35,347 bases of DNA, from contig NZ_CP033004.1 of NCBI RefSeq assembly GCF_005080745.1, forward strand, positions 364,393 through 399,739, in the 5' to 3' direction. Under the pieces are notes generated by a model, which was given only the letters and a program-made list of their open reading frames with translations, did no database searches and was not told the origin of the DNA. Each line of letters begins with the position of its first letter. Within the stretch, counting starts at the first letter, position 1. This document shows positions 19,451 through 29,665 of this stretch, one piece after another. The DNA is from Buchnera aphidicola (Melaphis rhois) (GTDB lineage: Bacteria; Pseudomonadota; Gammaproteobacteria; Enterobacterales; Enterobacteriaceae). The position numbers and the translations under genes are program-made.

Positions 19451-20950
19451 TTACCTTCCTAATTTATTTAAAAGAAATTGAGAAAGTAATGATATAGGAC
19501 GACCTGTAGAACGTTTTTTCCTACCTGAAGTCCATGCTGTTCCAGCAATATCTAAATGTGCCCAGACATATTTTTCAGAAAATTTAGATAAAAAACAAGC
19601 AGCTGTAATAGCACCGGCTACTTTACCACCTGTATTATTTATGTCAGCTACGTTAGATTCTAAACTTCCATAATATTCTTGGAACAAAGGTAATTGCCAT
19701 ACTTTATCATGTGTTTGATAACCAGCTGTTTCTATATCTCGCGCTAATTGAGAATTATTAGACATTAATCCAGTGACATCGTTTCCTAATGCTACAACAC
19801 ACGCACCAGTTAAAGTAGCAATATCAATAACTATGTCAGGATTAAATTTTTTAACGTAAGTCAGTACATCGCAAAGTACTAATCGACCTTCAGCATCTGT
19901 ATCTAATATTTCTACCGTTTTTCCAGACATAGTAACTAATATATCGCTAGGACGAAATGACTTTCCACTAAGCATATTTTCACATCCAGCTAATATTCCT
20001 ATCACATTTAAAGGTAGATTTAATTCAGAAATAAATACCATCAATCCAAAAACTACCGCTGCACCAGACATATCATATTTCATTTCATCCATATTTAAAG
20101 ATGGTTTAATAGAAATTCCACCGGAATCAAAAGTAACTCCTTTTCCTATAAAAACAATATTTTTCGAGCTTTTGCTTTTGTTGCCTTTATATTTTATTAT
20201 AGACATAATTGCTTTGTTTTTAGATCCTTTTCCAACAGATAAATACGCATTCATTCCTAAATTATTCATATCATTATTATCAACAATACTCGTACTCATA
20301 ACACCAGAGTACTTTAAAGACAACTGTTTAGCTTTAAAAGCGAGATACGAAGGATTACAAATATTTGGTGGGGTGTTTGATAAGTCTTTAGAGTATTTAA
20401 TTCCTTTTGAAATTGCTAACCCATGTTTTATAGCCGTTTCACCATATAATATATCGTCATTTCGTTGTATATTGAAAATAATATTATTCAGAGAAGCGAA
20501 TACTTTCGATTTTTTAGTTTTAAATTTATCAAAACAATATAAAGTATTCTGAATCGCTTCAATTGCAAATCTAATCTTCCAATATATATCTAGCTCTTCA
20601 ACATTCAGTTCAGTAAAAAAATAATTAACATTAAAAATAGGAAATTGATCAATTATTTTTAAACTTTTTTTTAAAATCTTTTTATACATTCTTACATTAA
20701 ATTCATGTTGCTTTCCACATCCAAACAATATAATTCTTTTAGCTGAAATATCAGGGATATCATATAACACCAAAAATTGATTTATTTCTCCTGTTATTTC
20801 TTTAGAATTAATTGTTTTAGTGATATAACCGTTAGACTGTTTATCTAAACTTTTTAGTGATCCATATATCTCTATATTTTCAAATAATCCAAAAACTAAA
20901 CAATTAGTGTTTTTTTTATCTAAATCACTATATTTTATACTAAATTTCAT
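19451..20950 (-). CDS. pepA: Cytosol aminopeptidase A (leucine aminopeptidase, M17)
   Basis: PepA is a manganese- or zinc-dependent aminopeptidase that recycles peptides; in E. coli it also binds DNA, as XerB in plasmid resolution and as a regulator of carAB. The protein is 499 residues (E. coli 503). Metal-binding segments are GKGVTFDSGG, KYDMSGAA and TDAEGRL. The usual signature NTDAEGRL reads DTDAEGRL here (Asp350). The ATG follows TAGGAAAAAT, a good ribosome binding site. It is divergent from argF across a 405-base spacer. Confidence 0.96.
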   Translation of the reverse strand: MKFSIKYSDLDKKNTNCLVFGLFENIEIYGSLKSLDKQSNGYITKTINSKEITGEINQFLVLYDIPDISAKRIILFGCGKQHEFNVRMYKKILKKSLKIIDQFPIFNVNYFFTELNVEELDIYWKIRFAIEAIQNTLYCFDKFKTKKSKVFASLNNIIFNIQRNDDILYGETAIKHGLAISKGIKYSKDLSNTPPNICNPSYLAFKAKQLSLKYSGVMSTSIVDNNDMNNLGMNAYLSVGKGSKNKAIMSIIKYKGNKSKSSKNIVFIGKGVTFDSGGISIKPSLNMDEMKYDMSGAAVVFGLMVFISELNLPLNVIGILAGCENMLSGKSFRPSDILVTMSGKTVEILDTDAEGRLVLCDVLTYVKKFNPDIVIDIATLTGACVVALGNDVTGLMSNNSQLARDIETAGYQTHDKVWQLPLFQEYYGSLESNVADINNTGGKVAGAITAACFLSKFSEKYVWAHLDIAGTAWTSGRKKRSTGRPISLLSQFLLNKLGR

Positions 20951-21355
20951 ATTTTTCCTAAAAATAATAATATGTATTTAAAATGCTCATTTTACGAATT
21001 TTAAAAACAATATACCGAAATATAAAACATACAAAACTAACATAAATGTTAATATAACGTGTTTAATCTTTAATTATGTACAATTTGGCGACATATTTAA
21101 AAAGTTTTTAAAAAATTTAATATGTTATAGACTGATATAAAACGTAATAAGTAAATAATTTATAAACACTCTAAAATGTAATTAATTTATTTTAATTAAA
21201 TTTAAATTTAACTTGACATTTAATGTTATAATATTTAGTTCTATTGAAATTTAATATATTATAACTAAATATTTTTTACAATACCATAGTTTTATCTTAT
21301 TAATTATTTTATTACTTATATATAAAGAAAGTATTAATATGTATTGAGGATAATG
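20951..21355. other. Divergent spacer between pepA and argF
   Basis: This 405-base A+T-rich region should hold promoters for both genes. I could not find a convincing sigma-70 pair with normal spacing, an arginine-repressor box pair or an attenuator. A TTGACA at 21213-21218 and a TATAAT at 21227-21232 are only 8 bases apart. Confidence 0.5.
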
Positions 21356-22372
21356 ATGAATACATTGTACAAAAAAAGTTGTCTTAGATTATTAGACTTT
21401 TGCAATCATGATATTAAATACATTATTGACGTCGCTAGTTTTTTAAAAAATGCAAAAAAAAACAATAAAGAAAATCTTTATTTGAAAAACAAAAAAATTG
21501 TACTAATTTTTGAAAAAGAATCTACCAGGACTCGATGTGCATTTGAAGTAGCAGCATTTGATCAAGGGGCGCATGTTACATACTTAGGTCCAAAAAGCAC
21601 TCATTTAGGATATAAAGAATCAATAAAAGACACTGCAAGAGTATTAAGTAAAATGTATCATGGAATTCAATATCGTGGACATAATCATGAAGTGATAGAA
21701 ACTCTAGCAAAACATTCTACTATTCCAGTATGGAATGGATTAACAGAAACATTTCATCCTACGCAAATATTAGCTGACCTATTAACTATGAAAGAATCTT
21801 TATCATCAAAATCATTGTCTAATATTAGTTGTGCTTATGTTGGAGATACAAAAAATAATATAGGACTTACCTTACTAGAAGCTGCGTCTCTAGTAGGTTT
21901 AAATTTACGTTTAGTTTCTCCTATTCAGTTTTGGCCAAATGCAGAGTTCTTTTTAAAGTGTAAATCTAAAGCGAGAGAAAGAAACGGAGATATTATATGT
22001 ACAGAAAGTATTGAAGAAGGCGTAAAGAACGTTGATTTTATTTATACTGATGTTTGGATATCTATGGGAGAACCAAGAAAACAATGGACTGATCGTATCA
22101 AACTACTACAAAGTTATCAAGTAAACTCTAGCATGTTACATCTTACTAATAATAAAAAAACAAAAGTATTACATTGTTTACCTGCGCTCCATGACGACAA
22201 TACAATCATTGGGAAAGAAATAATGAACAACAATAATTTGAATAATGGAATAGAAATTACAAACGAAATATTTGAATCTAATTCAGATATAATTTTTAAA
22301 CAATCGGAAAATCGTTTACATACTATTAAGGCATTAATGGTTACAAGTCTTATAGAAAATTTTTCTTATTAA
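21356..22372 (+). CDS. argF: Ornithine carbamoyltransferase
   Basis: This enzyme joins carbamoyl phosphate and ornithine into citrulline in arginine synthesis, an amino acid the aphid host needs. The protein is 338 residues. Carbamoyl-phosphate motif STRTR is at 56-60, with FHPTQ and HCLPA further on, and DVWISMGE for ornithine binding. Among three possible starts the ATG at 21356 is best: GAGGA lies 5 bases upstream and [15 protein letters not shown] aligns without gaps to E. coli ArgI. The E. coli paralogues ArgF and ArgI are too alike to say which name is better; synteny with valS-pepA and pyrBI points to argI. Confidence 0.96.
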   Translation: MNTLYKKSCLRLLDFCNHDIKYIIDVASFLKNAKKNNKENLYLKNKKIVLIFEKESTRTRCAFEVAAFDQGAHVTYLGPKSTHLGYKESIKDTARVLSKMYHGIQYRGHNHEVIETLAKHSTIPVWNGLTETFHPTQILADLLTMKESLSSKSLSNISCAYVGDTKNNIGLTLLEAASLVGLNLRLVSPIQFWPNAEFFLKCKSKARERNGDIICTESIEEGVKNVDFIYTDVWISMGEPRKQWTDRIKLLQSYQVNSSMLHLTNNKKTKVLHCLPALHDDNTIIGKEIMNNNNLNNGIEITNEIFESNSDIIFKQSENRLHTIKALMVTSLIENFSY

Positions 22373-22527
22373 AAAATATTTAAAATATAACATCACTCAT
22401 GTTCGATATATTAACTTAGTATTCTACTATTAAAATTTTTAATTAAAAACAAATATTTTATATCTTAAAAGCAACATTATATCATAAAACATACTAACGT
22501 ATTTGTTCATAATAGGAAAAGTTTAAT

Positions 22528-23468
22528 ATGAACCATTCTTTACATTTAAAAAGTATTATATCTATTAATGATTTAACTAGACAGGAATTAAAATCAATTT
22601 TAAACATTGCCAATATATTGAAAAAAAAAATCATCCAAAATTACTAAAAAATAAAATAATTGCTATTTGTTTTTTTGAAGCTTCTACTCGAACTAGGTTA
22701 TCTTTTGAAACTGCCATATTAAGATTAGGAGCATCAATAATAGGTTTCTCTGACGGAGATCACATTGCTTTTGGGAAAAAAGGAGAAAGTTTATCAGATA
22801 CTATTTCGGTGATTAGCACATACGTTGATTTAATTATTATTCGACATCCTAAAGAAGGTTCGGCAAGATTAGCATCTGAATTTTCTAATAACATTCCCGT
22901 TATAAACGCTGGGGATGGTGCTAACCAACATCCTACCCAAACATTATTAGATTTATTTACTATAAAAGAGACTCAAAATAGACTACACAATTTAAAAATT
23001 GGGATAGTAGGCGACTTAAAATATGGAAGAACAGTACATTCATTGACACAAGCATTATCAAAATTTGACAATAACTGTTTTTTCTTTATCTCACCAGATA
23101 CATTAACTATGCCCGATTATATCAATAACATGTTATATGAAAAAAAAATTATATGGCATAAATATAATAATATACAAGAAATAATTTCTAAAATAGATAT
23201 TTTATATATGACACGAATTCAAAAAGAGCGTCTAGAATCTACTGAATATATAAACATTAAAGCACAATGTATTTTAAAAAAATCTGATTTGAAAAATGCT
23301 AAAAACAACCTTAAAATTTTACATCCATTACCTAGAATCAATGAAATATCAAAAGACGTTGATCAAACACCATATGCATGGTATTTTCAACAAGCAAAAA
23401 ATGGAGTATATACACGTCAAGCCTTATTAGCATTAATATTAAATAAGAATGTTTATGAATCAAATTAA
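22528..23468 (+). CDS. pyrB: Aspartate carbamoyltransferase catalytic chain, frameshifted at an A10 run
   Basis: PyrB joins carbamoyl phosphate and aspartate in pyrimidine synthesis. From ATG 22528 (site TAGGAAAA upstream) the frame gives [17 protein letters not shown] and then stops at 22645-22647 after the A10 run at 22621-22630. Homology goes on in the next frame: [20 protein letters not shown] and all motifs to the C-terminus (ASTRTR, HPTQT, YGRTVHS, TRIQKER, HPLPR). One extra A yields 313 residues (E. coli 311) with no other break. The residue equal to E. coli Ser80 is alanine (A81, codon 22767-22769), while Lys84 is kept. The last 14 bases overlap pyrI. Confidence 0.93.
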
Positions 23469-23922
23469 CAAACTTAAAGTAGAAGCTATTAACTGTGGAA
23501 GTGTTATTGACCATATTCCAGCACAAATTGGCTTTAAACTACTAACCTTATTTAGATTTACAGAAATAGAACAACGAATTACTATTGGACTTAATCTACC
23601 TTCAAGAAAACTAATAAAAAAAGATCTTATTAAAATAGAAAACATATTCTTAACAGATAATCAAATAAATCAGTTATCTATATACGCTCCACATGCAACA
23701 GTAAATCATATTAGAAATTATAAGTTAGTAGGAAAAATTTTTCCTACTGTACCCAATCGTATAGATAAAATTTTAACTTGTCCAAATAGCAATTGTGTTA
23801 GCAATGATTCAGAAATTCATTCTAGTTTTACATTTAAAAAAAATAATAATATTTATTTAGTATGTAAATATTGCGAAAAAGAATTTCAAAAAAACATAAT
23901 TTTAATAAACCAATGTCAATAA
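23455..23922 (+). CDS. pyrI: Aspartate carbamoyltransferase regulatory chain
   Basis: PyrI binds CTP or ATP and passes the allosteric signal to PyrB. The 155-residue protein (E. coli 153) has the N-terminal nucleotide domain ([24 protein letters not shown]) and a zinc domain with Cys109, Cys114, Cys137 and Cys140. An in-frame ATG at 23449 exists, but 23455 aligns exactly with the E. coli start. The gene begins inside the end of pyrB, so its translation is probably coupled to that of pyrB. Its full conservation argues that the PyrB partner is still made. Confidence 0.95.
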   Translation: MNQINKLKVEAINCGSVIDHIPAQIGFKLLTLFRFTEIEQRITIGLNLPSRKLIKKDLIKIENIFLTDNQINQLSIYAPHATVNHIRNYKLVGKIFPTVPNRIDKILTCPNSNCVSNDSEIHSSFTFKKNNNIYLVCKYCEKEFQKNIILINQCQ

Positions 23923-23987
23923 TATACTACACATACTTTTAAAAATAATAACCTTTATAATTCACATTTCTAGGAGTAATACGATTT

Positions 23988-24374
23988 ATGAACTCTGAAA
24001 TCAATAAAGATAATATACCTAATCCTATTGGTCCTTATACACCAGTTATAAAAATAGAAAATTTAATTTTTATATCTGGTCAAATTGCTAGTACTATTGA
24101 TCTTAATAATAGTGATAATGATATTTCTATTCAAACTACAGAAATACTAAATAATATTAAATATATAATAGAACAGGCTAATGCAAAAATTGAAAATATT
24201 ATAAAGACCACTTTATTCATAATTGATTTAAAACATTTGAATACTATCAATAAAATATATAAAAAATTTTTTTTAAATCATTCTACTCGATTTCCAACTA
24301 GATCTTGTATTGGAGTATCTAAATTACCTAACGATGCTTTAATTGAAATTGAAGCTATAGCTTATAAAAAATAG
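23988..24374 (+). CDS. ridA: 2-iminobutanoate/2-iminopropanoate deaminase RidA
   Basis: RidA hydrolyses reactive enamines and imines formed by PLP enzymes such as threonine dehydratase, protecting branched-chain amino-acid synthesis. The 128-residue protein has E. coli length, with IGPY near the N-terminus, ISGQIA, and the key Arg105 in RFPTRSCIGV, ending in IEIEAIAYKK. A TAGGAG site stands before the ATG. pyrI-ridA adjacency is the same as in E. coli apart from the missing pyrL and mgtL region. Confidence 0.95.
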   Translation: MNSEINKDNIPNPIGPYTPVIKIENLIFISGQIASTIDLNNSDNDISIQTTEILNNIKYIIEQANAKIENIIKTTLFIIDLKHLNTINKIYKKFFLNHSTRFPTRSCIGVSKLPNDALIEIEAIAYKK

Positions 24375-24399
24375 CAATTTATTTATATATAAATACAAC

Positions 24400-24429
24400 A
24401 AGGCAAAGAGCTTATTATTCCTTTGCCTT
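24400..24429 (+). terminator. Hairpin terminator after ridA
   Basis: A perfect 9-base stem (AAGGCAAAG at 24400-24408 with CTTTGCCTT at 24421-24429) and a 12-base loop start 25 bases after the ridA stop. It is one of the most G+C-rich structures between genes in the window. The T tract behind it is weak. It probably ends the pyrBI-ridA transcript. Confidence 0.65.
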
Positions 24430-24622
24430 ATATCAAGTTAATTATTAAAATAAATAAAAAGATGCCATATATTTTTATAATAAATAACTTTATGAAGCAA
24501 TGTGTTGTATTAATAATTAATAAAGAACGTATTCCTATTAGCTATCATTAATACAAAATAATATTTTACTAAGTTAAAGTCACATTTATAATAATTTTAT
24601 TTTTAACAGTTATCATAAAAAG

Positions 24623-26425
24623 TCAAATGTTTTTTCGACGATAAGGTAATGAAGTTTTATCTTCATTACGAGACACTCTTATACTTCTTTTTCGTTCAAT
24701 TATATTTTTTGAACTTACATGTTCATTATTATACTTTCTTTTCTTATCACCTGATCGATGACTATATTGAAACCTAGTATTATGTAATAATTTTAAGTTA
24801 ATTGGTTTGTTAAATATCCTGGTATGAACAAATAATCTAGATAAATTATTTAGTAATCCTTTTTGCAATTCAATAGTAGAATATGTTGAAAATAATTTAA
24901 TATTTCCAATATTTCTACTGCTAATATTTCCTTCATTAGCAATAGCTCCAACTATATGACGTACTTCTACACCATCGTCTCGACCTACTTCAATGCGATA
25001 TAGATCCATATTATCGTTTTCTCGATGATATCGAAGGTTATTTTTATTATCATGACGTCGACGAGTATCTTTTATATTGGTATTGCGAATTGAACGTATT
25101 AATGTATCAGGCTTGATAATAAGATGACGTTCTCCTTGAGCCATTTTTAACAATGCAGCTGCCAATAATTCAATATTAGATTCATTTTCGGGAAGTAATT
25201 TAGGCAATAAATTACGATACTGATCTAAATCTCTACTTTTTAACTGTATTTGTACTTTTCTCGAAAACTTTTCTAAACGTCGCTTACTCAATAGTTCAAC
25301 TTTTGGTAATTCTACTTCTGTCATAGTTAACTGCATTATACGTTCAATATTACGTAGTAAACGCCGTTCACGATTCTCAACAAAAAGTAAAGCTTTTCCT
25401 TTTCTTCCTGCACGACCTGTACGACCAATGCGATGAACATAAGATTCAGAATCCATAGGAATATCATAATTAATTACTAAACTAATTCGATCCACATCTA
25501 AACCTCGAGCAGCAACATCTGTAGCTATTAATATATCTAACCTTCCATCTTTTAATTTTTCTAATGTTTGCTCTCTAAGAGATTGATTCATATCGCCATT
25601 CAATGCAGCACTGCTATAACCATTGCGCTCTAGAGCTTCAGATACTTCTAATGTTGCGTTTTTGGTACGAACAAATATGATTGTAGCAGAAAAATCTTCA
25701 GATTCTAAAAAACGTACTAATGCATCAGTTTTTTTACCATATACCATCCAAAAACTTTGTTGAATATTAGGACGAGTTATAATATTAGACCGAATTTTAA
25801 TTTCTTTTGGACTTTTCATAAATCTTTTAGAAATTCTTCGAATAACATCAGGCATAGTAGCAGAAAATAGAGCTGTTTGATGATTATCGGGAATTTTAGT
25901 CAAAATCGTTTCTACATCTTCTATAAATCCCATTCTTAACATTTCATCGGCTTCGTCTAATACTAAACCACTCAAATTAGATAAATTTAATGTTCCTCTT
26001 TTTAAATGATCAAGTAATCGACCTGGAGTACCAACGATAATCTGTGGCCCTTGACGTAAAATTTTAAGTTGTAAATCGTATCGTTGACCGCCATATAGAG
26101 CTAATACATGAATGCCAACTAAATATTTAGAAAAATGAGAAAAAGCCTCAGCAACTTGAATTGCTAGTTCACGAGTAGGTGCTAAAACTAAAACTTGAGA
26201 AACTTTTAAATGCGATTTAACATTATTGAGTAAAGGTAATGCGAAAGCAGCTGTTTTTCCGCTTCCTGTTTGTGCCATTCCTAATACATCATGTCCTTCT
26301 AAAAGAAGTGGAATGCATTCAGATTGAATAGGAGATGGTTTTATATATCCCATATCGTTTAATGCATTAATAATAAATGAATTTAAACCTAAACTAGAAA
26401 ATGTCATTTTGTTAGTATGAATCAT
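24623..26425 (-). CDS. deaD: ATP-dependent RNA helicase DeaD (CsdA)
   Basis: DeaD is a DEAD-box helicase that helps assemble the 50S subunit and unwinds mRNA at low temperature. The 600-residue protein (E. coli 629) has the Q motif (GYIKPSPIQ), Walker [13 protein letters not shown] in [13 protein letters not shown], and [15 protein letters not shown]-binding domain follows ([24 protein letters not shown]). The C-terminal tail is Lys/Arg/Ser-rich but shorter than, and without the repeated GR blocks of, the E. coli tail. ATG 26425 was chosen because the distance to the TFSSLGL segment equals that in E. coli. In E. coli nlpI sits between pnp and deaD; it is missing here. Confidence 0.96.
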   Translation of the reverse strand: MIHTNKMTFSSLGLNSFIINALNDMGYIKPSPIQSECIPLLLEGHDVLGMAQTGSGKTAAFALPLLNNVKSHLKVSQVLVLAPTRELAIQVAEAFSHFSKYLVGIHVLALYGGQRYDLQLKILRQGPQIIVGTPGRLLDHLKRGTLNLSNLSGLVLDEADEMLRMGFIEDVETILTKIPDNHQTALFSATMPDVIRRISKRFMKSPKEIKIRSNIITRPNIQQSFWMVYGKKTDALVRFLESEDFSATIIFVRTKNATLEVSEALERNGYSSAALNGDMNQSLREQTLEKLKDGRLDILIATDVAARGLDVDRISLVINYDIPMDSESYVHRIGRTGRAGRKGKALLFVENRERRLLRNIERIMQLTMTEVELPKVELLSKRRLEKFSRKVQIQLKSRDLDQYRNLLPKLLPENESNIELLAAALLKMAQGERHLIIKPDTLIRSIRNTNIKDTRRRHDNKNNLRYHRENDNMDLYRIEVGRDDGVEVRHIVGAIANEGNISSRNIGNIKLFSTYSTIELQKGLLNNLSRLFVHTRIFNKPINLKLLHNTRFQYSHRSGDKKRKYNNEHVSSKNIIERKRSIRVSRNEDKTSLPYRRKNI

Positions 26426-26923
26426 GTAAATATATATGCCTCTTGAGTTACAACACGCTAGTTTGAATAAACTAGCAATAAAATATTATTTATTTTTGTT
26501 AGACATGTGAACCAGAACAAATAAATCATTTAAAACACTCATACTCTATATGAGTTCAATAATAAAATTATTTTCTGAACTAAACAAAAACATTCTAAAA
26601 TTATATATTTTTATTAAATACGAATTATTACATAAAAATGAGATATGAATGTTATTGAATGTTTAAACGTATTTTACATTAAAATACATATTAAATATTA
26701 TAAGAATTAAAATTTTTACATTTGGCAATAAATTTATAATGAAAAATTTAAAAAATAATTTAAAAGACTAACTAAATCTACTTTAACTGCAAGTAGCTAA
26801 AAAAATTAATGCAAATATTATGATCTTGATTACAATATGATATAATTAATATTATAAAATTTTGAAAAATATTTATTTTTTTAAATATAATATTTCCATA
26901 ATATAAATCAATTAAAATATAAA
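26426..26923. other. Spacer between pnp and deaD (nlpI missing), deaD leader
   Basis: A 498-base spacer with no supported gene and no recognisable NlpI repeat. It should hold the deaD promoter and leader. The 130 bases nearest to deaD contain two clear hairpins, listed separately; the rest is featureless A+T-rich DNA. Confidence 0.6.
26457..26555 (-). promoter_or_regulatory. Two hairpins in the probable deaD 5' leader
   Basis: Hairpin 1 pairs 26457-26464 with 26469-26476 (perfect 8-base stem GCTAGTTT, 4-base loop) and lies 31 bases upstream of the deaD start. Hairpin 2 pairs 26537-26543 with 26549-26555 (7-base stem, 5-base loop). Neither has a T tract on the minus strand, so they look like leader structures, not terminators. 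In E. coli deaD has a long cold-shock leader; a similar role here is only inferred. Confidence 0.4.
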
Positions 26924-29026
26924 TTATAATCTAGAATTAATATTTTTTTTATTTTCCTTAATACTCAATCGTAATCGACCTTGCCTATCTATTTCTAATA
27001 CTTTTACAAACACCTTCTGATCTAAACGAAGATGATCTGTAACTTTGTCTATTCGTTTACTAGAAATTTGTGAAATATGTACTAATCCTTCTTTTCCTAT
27101 TCCAATAGAAACAAACGCACCAAAATCAACAATGCGCGTTACTTTCCCACTATAAATTTTACCTACTTTAATTTCAGCGGTAATTTCTTGAATCCTACGA
27201 ATGGCATTGTTAGCCTTTTCTTTTATCATAGCAGAAATTTTAACTGTACCATTGTCTTCAATTTCGATAGTCGTACCTGTTTCTTCAGTCAACATACGAA
27301 TTACTGAACCACCTTTTCCTATTACATCTTTTATTTTTTCAGGATTTATTTTAATTGTATGAATTCTTGGAGCAAATTCAGAAATGTCTTTTTTTGGAAA
27401 CTTAAGAAATTTTTTCATAGTACTTAAAATATGCAATCTAGCCCGTTTTGCTTGAAATAGTGCTAATTTTATAATTTTATTAGTAACACCTTCAATTTTT
27501 ATATCCATTTGAAGAGCAGTAATACCCTTATTACTTCCAGCCACTTTAAAATCCATGTCTCCTAAATAATCTTCGTCCCCTAAAATATCTGATAATATTA
27601 CAAATTTATCTACTCCTTTTATTAAACCCATAGCTATACCGGCTACAGCTGTAGATATTGGAACTCCAGCATCCATGAGAGCTAAAGAAGCCGAACAAAC
27701 TGAAGCCATAGAAGAAGAACCATTAGATTCAGTAATTTCAGAAACAATACGTATTGTATAAGGAAATGTTTCTATGTCTGGCATAACAGCTAACATACTA
27801 CGTTTTGCTAATTTTCCATGACCTATTTCTCTACGTTTAGGAGACCCTATAATTCCTATTTCTCCTACAGAATAAGGAGGGAAATTGTAATGAAATAAAA
27901 AATTATCTATTTTATCTCCTAATAATTCATCTACATTTTGAGCATCTCGAGATGTTCCTAATGTTACTGATGCTAAAGATTGAGTATCACCTCTTGTAAA
28001 CAATGCAGATCCATGTACCCTAGGTAATATCCCTGTTCTAATATTTAATGTTCGTATTGCATCTTTTTCCCTACCATCTATCCTTAGCTCATTATTTAAA
28101 ATTCGATTACGAACTACATCTTTTTCAAGATCGAAAAATATAGATTCTATTTCTTGCTCATCTATAATAAAACCTTCACTAGTTAAAACAGATATTACAT
28201 CACATTTAATTTTATTTAATATTTCTACTCTTTCACTTTTATTAAATACAGTATATGCACGTTGAACACATGTTTTAGAAAGATCAATAATACGAAATTT
28301 TAAATCCTCATTTACAGAGCAAATACAATTTTCCCAAACAGGTATATTAACTTCACAAGCTAAACTACGAATATTCTGAATAACTATTTGTTGCTGCTGA
28401 TGCCCAAAAATAACTGCTTCCAGAATTTCATTTTCAGATAACATATTCGCTTCGGCTTCGACCATTAAAATTGACTTCTCTGTTCCTGACACTATTAAAT
28501 CTAAATTGCTTGATTTAATTTGTTCCATGTTAGGGTTTAATATATATTTATCATCTACATAACCCACTCTAGCAGCACCAATAGGACCACAAAATGGTAA
28601 TCCAGATATACTTAATACTGCAGATGCACCGATCATTGCAACTATATCGGGATTAACTTGAGGATTAACAGAAACAACTGTCGCAATAATTTGTATTTCG
28701 TTAAAAAATCCTTTTGGAAACAAAGGACGAATAGGGCGATCGATCAAACGAGAAATTAATATCTCGTTTTCACTTGGTCTTCCTTCACGACGAAAAAAAC
28801 CACCAGGTATGCGACCTGCAGCATATGTCCTTTCTTGATAATTTATCGTAAGTGGAAAAAACTTTTGATCTGGCAATGATTTCTTTTGACCAACAACAGT
28901 TACAAAAACCATAGTATCATCCATACTAGCCATTACAGCTGCAGTGGCTTGTCTTGCCATTATACCTGTTTCTAATGTAACAGTATGTTGACCATATTGA
29001 AATTTACGTACAATGGGATTTAGCAA
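26924..29026 (-). CDS. pnp: Polyribonucleotide nucleotidyltransferase
   Basis: PNPase degrades RNA 3' to 5' with phosphate as part of mRNA turnover. It is 700 residues (E. coli 711), with two RNase PH-like domains, the catalytic aspartates in [16 protein letters not shown], a KH domain ([20 protein letters not shown]) and a C-terminal S1 domain ([16 protein letters not shown]). The C-terminal tail after S1 is a little shorter. The start is TTG, as it is in E. coli, 8 bases after AAGGA, and [20 protein letters not shown] follows. It is downstream of rpsO in the nusA-pnp cluster. Confidence 0.97.
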   Translation of the reverse strand: MLNPIVRKFQYGQHTVTLETGIMARQATAAVMASMDDTMVFVTVVGQKKSLPDQKFFPLTINYQERTYAAGRIPGGFFRREGRPSENEILISRLIDRPIRPLFPKGFFNEIQIIATVVSVNPQVNPDIVAMIGASAVLSISGLPFCGPIGAARVGYVDDKYILNPNMEQIKSSNLDLIVSGTEKSILMVEAEANMLSENEILEAVIFGHQQQQIVIQNIRSLACEVNIPVWENCICSVNEDLKFRIIDLSKTCVQRAYTVFNKSERVEILNKIKCDVISVLTSEGFIIDEQEIESIFFDLEKDVVRNRILNNELRIDGREKDAIRTLNIRTGILPRVHGSALFTRGDTQSLASVTLGTSRDAQNVDELLGDKIDNFLFHYNFPPYSVGEIGIIGSPKRREIGHGKLAKRSMLAVMPDIETFPYTIRIVSEITESNGSSSMASVCSASLALMDAGVPISTAVAGIAMGLIKGVDKFVILSDILGDEDYLGDMDFKVAGSNKGITALQMDIKIEGVTNKIIKLALFQAKRARLHILSTMKKFLKFPKKDISEFAPRIHTIKINPEKIKDVIGKGGSVIRMLTEETGTTIEIEDNGTVKISAMIKEKANNAIRRIQEITAEIKVGKIYSGKVTRIVDFGAFVSIGIGKEGLVHISQISSKRIDKVTDHLRLDQKVFVKVLEIDRQGRLRLSIKENKKNINSRL

Positions 29027-29204
29027 AATAACATCCTTAATATATTACAGTTGACAACATCTATTAAATATAAATTAGGAATTGTATATTATTTGTTTTA
29101 AATAAAAATATAAAAGTTGCAATAAATAAATAAAATTATAAAAACTTTAAAATGCTTAACAAACATTATTAAATCAATTTAAATAATTTGTATTCGAATT
29201 TTTA

Positions 29205-29224
29205 AAAAGGGCAATAGCCCTTTT
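29205..29224 (-). terminator. rpsO terminator
   Basis: On the minus strand an 8-base stem (AAAAGGGC with GCCCTTTT, 4-base loop) is followed by another T and an A/T tract, about 58 bases after the rpsO stop and before pnp. It is placed like the E. coli rpsO t1 terminator, where partial read-through supplies pnp. Confidence 0.75.
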
Positions 29225-29281
29225 AAATACAACTTTTTAATAATTTTTTAAAATCATAAAAAATGAACTTTAATTTGTTAG

Positions 29282-29551
29282 TTAACGACGTAATTTTAAT
29301 TGGTCAATTATATTAGTGTAACGTAATACATTTTTATTTCTTAGATAACTTAGTAATTTTCGACGATGTGATACCATATTTAACAAACCACGTCGACTAC
29401 AATGATCTTTTTTGTGAATAGTAAAATGTTTTTGTAAACAATTAATTCTATTTGTTAATAAAGCGATTTGTACTTCAGATCTTCCGCTATCTCTTTTATT
29501 AATGCCAAATTTTTTTATTAACTCGTCTTTTTTAACGATGTTTAGAAGCAT
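29282..29551 (-). CDS. rpsO: 30S ribosomal protein S15
   Basis: S15 binds the central domain of 16S rRNA early in 30S assembly and, in E. coli, represses its own mRNA. The 89-residue product is exactly E. coli length, with [31 protein letters not shown] and the C-terminal LRR. The frame is open for another 18 codons upstream, but ATG 29551 has a GGAG site 9 bases before it and gives the right length. Confidence 0.97.
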   Translation of the reverse strand: MLLNIVKKDELIKKFGINKRDSGRSEVQIALLTNRINCLQKHFTIHKKDHCSRRGLLNMVSHRRKLLSYLRNKNVLRYTNIIDQLKLRR

Positions 29552-29665
29552 TTTATCATACTCCATGCTATTTTTTATTAATAGTAAAATTCCACATATT
29601 GACATGCAACTTTAGCACTTTGTTATGGTACTATCATATAGTTTTTATAGCAAATAACTTATTTA

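Noticed and set aside
21213..21232. TTGACA plus TATAAT as an argF promoter
   Set aside because: The boxes are only 8 bases apart, far from the 16-18 needed, so the pair is probably chance.
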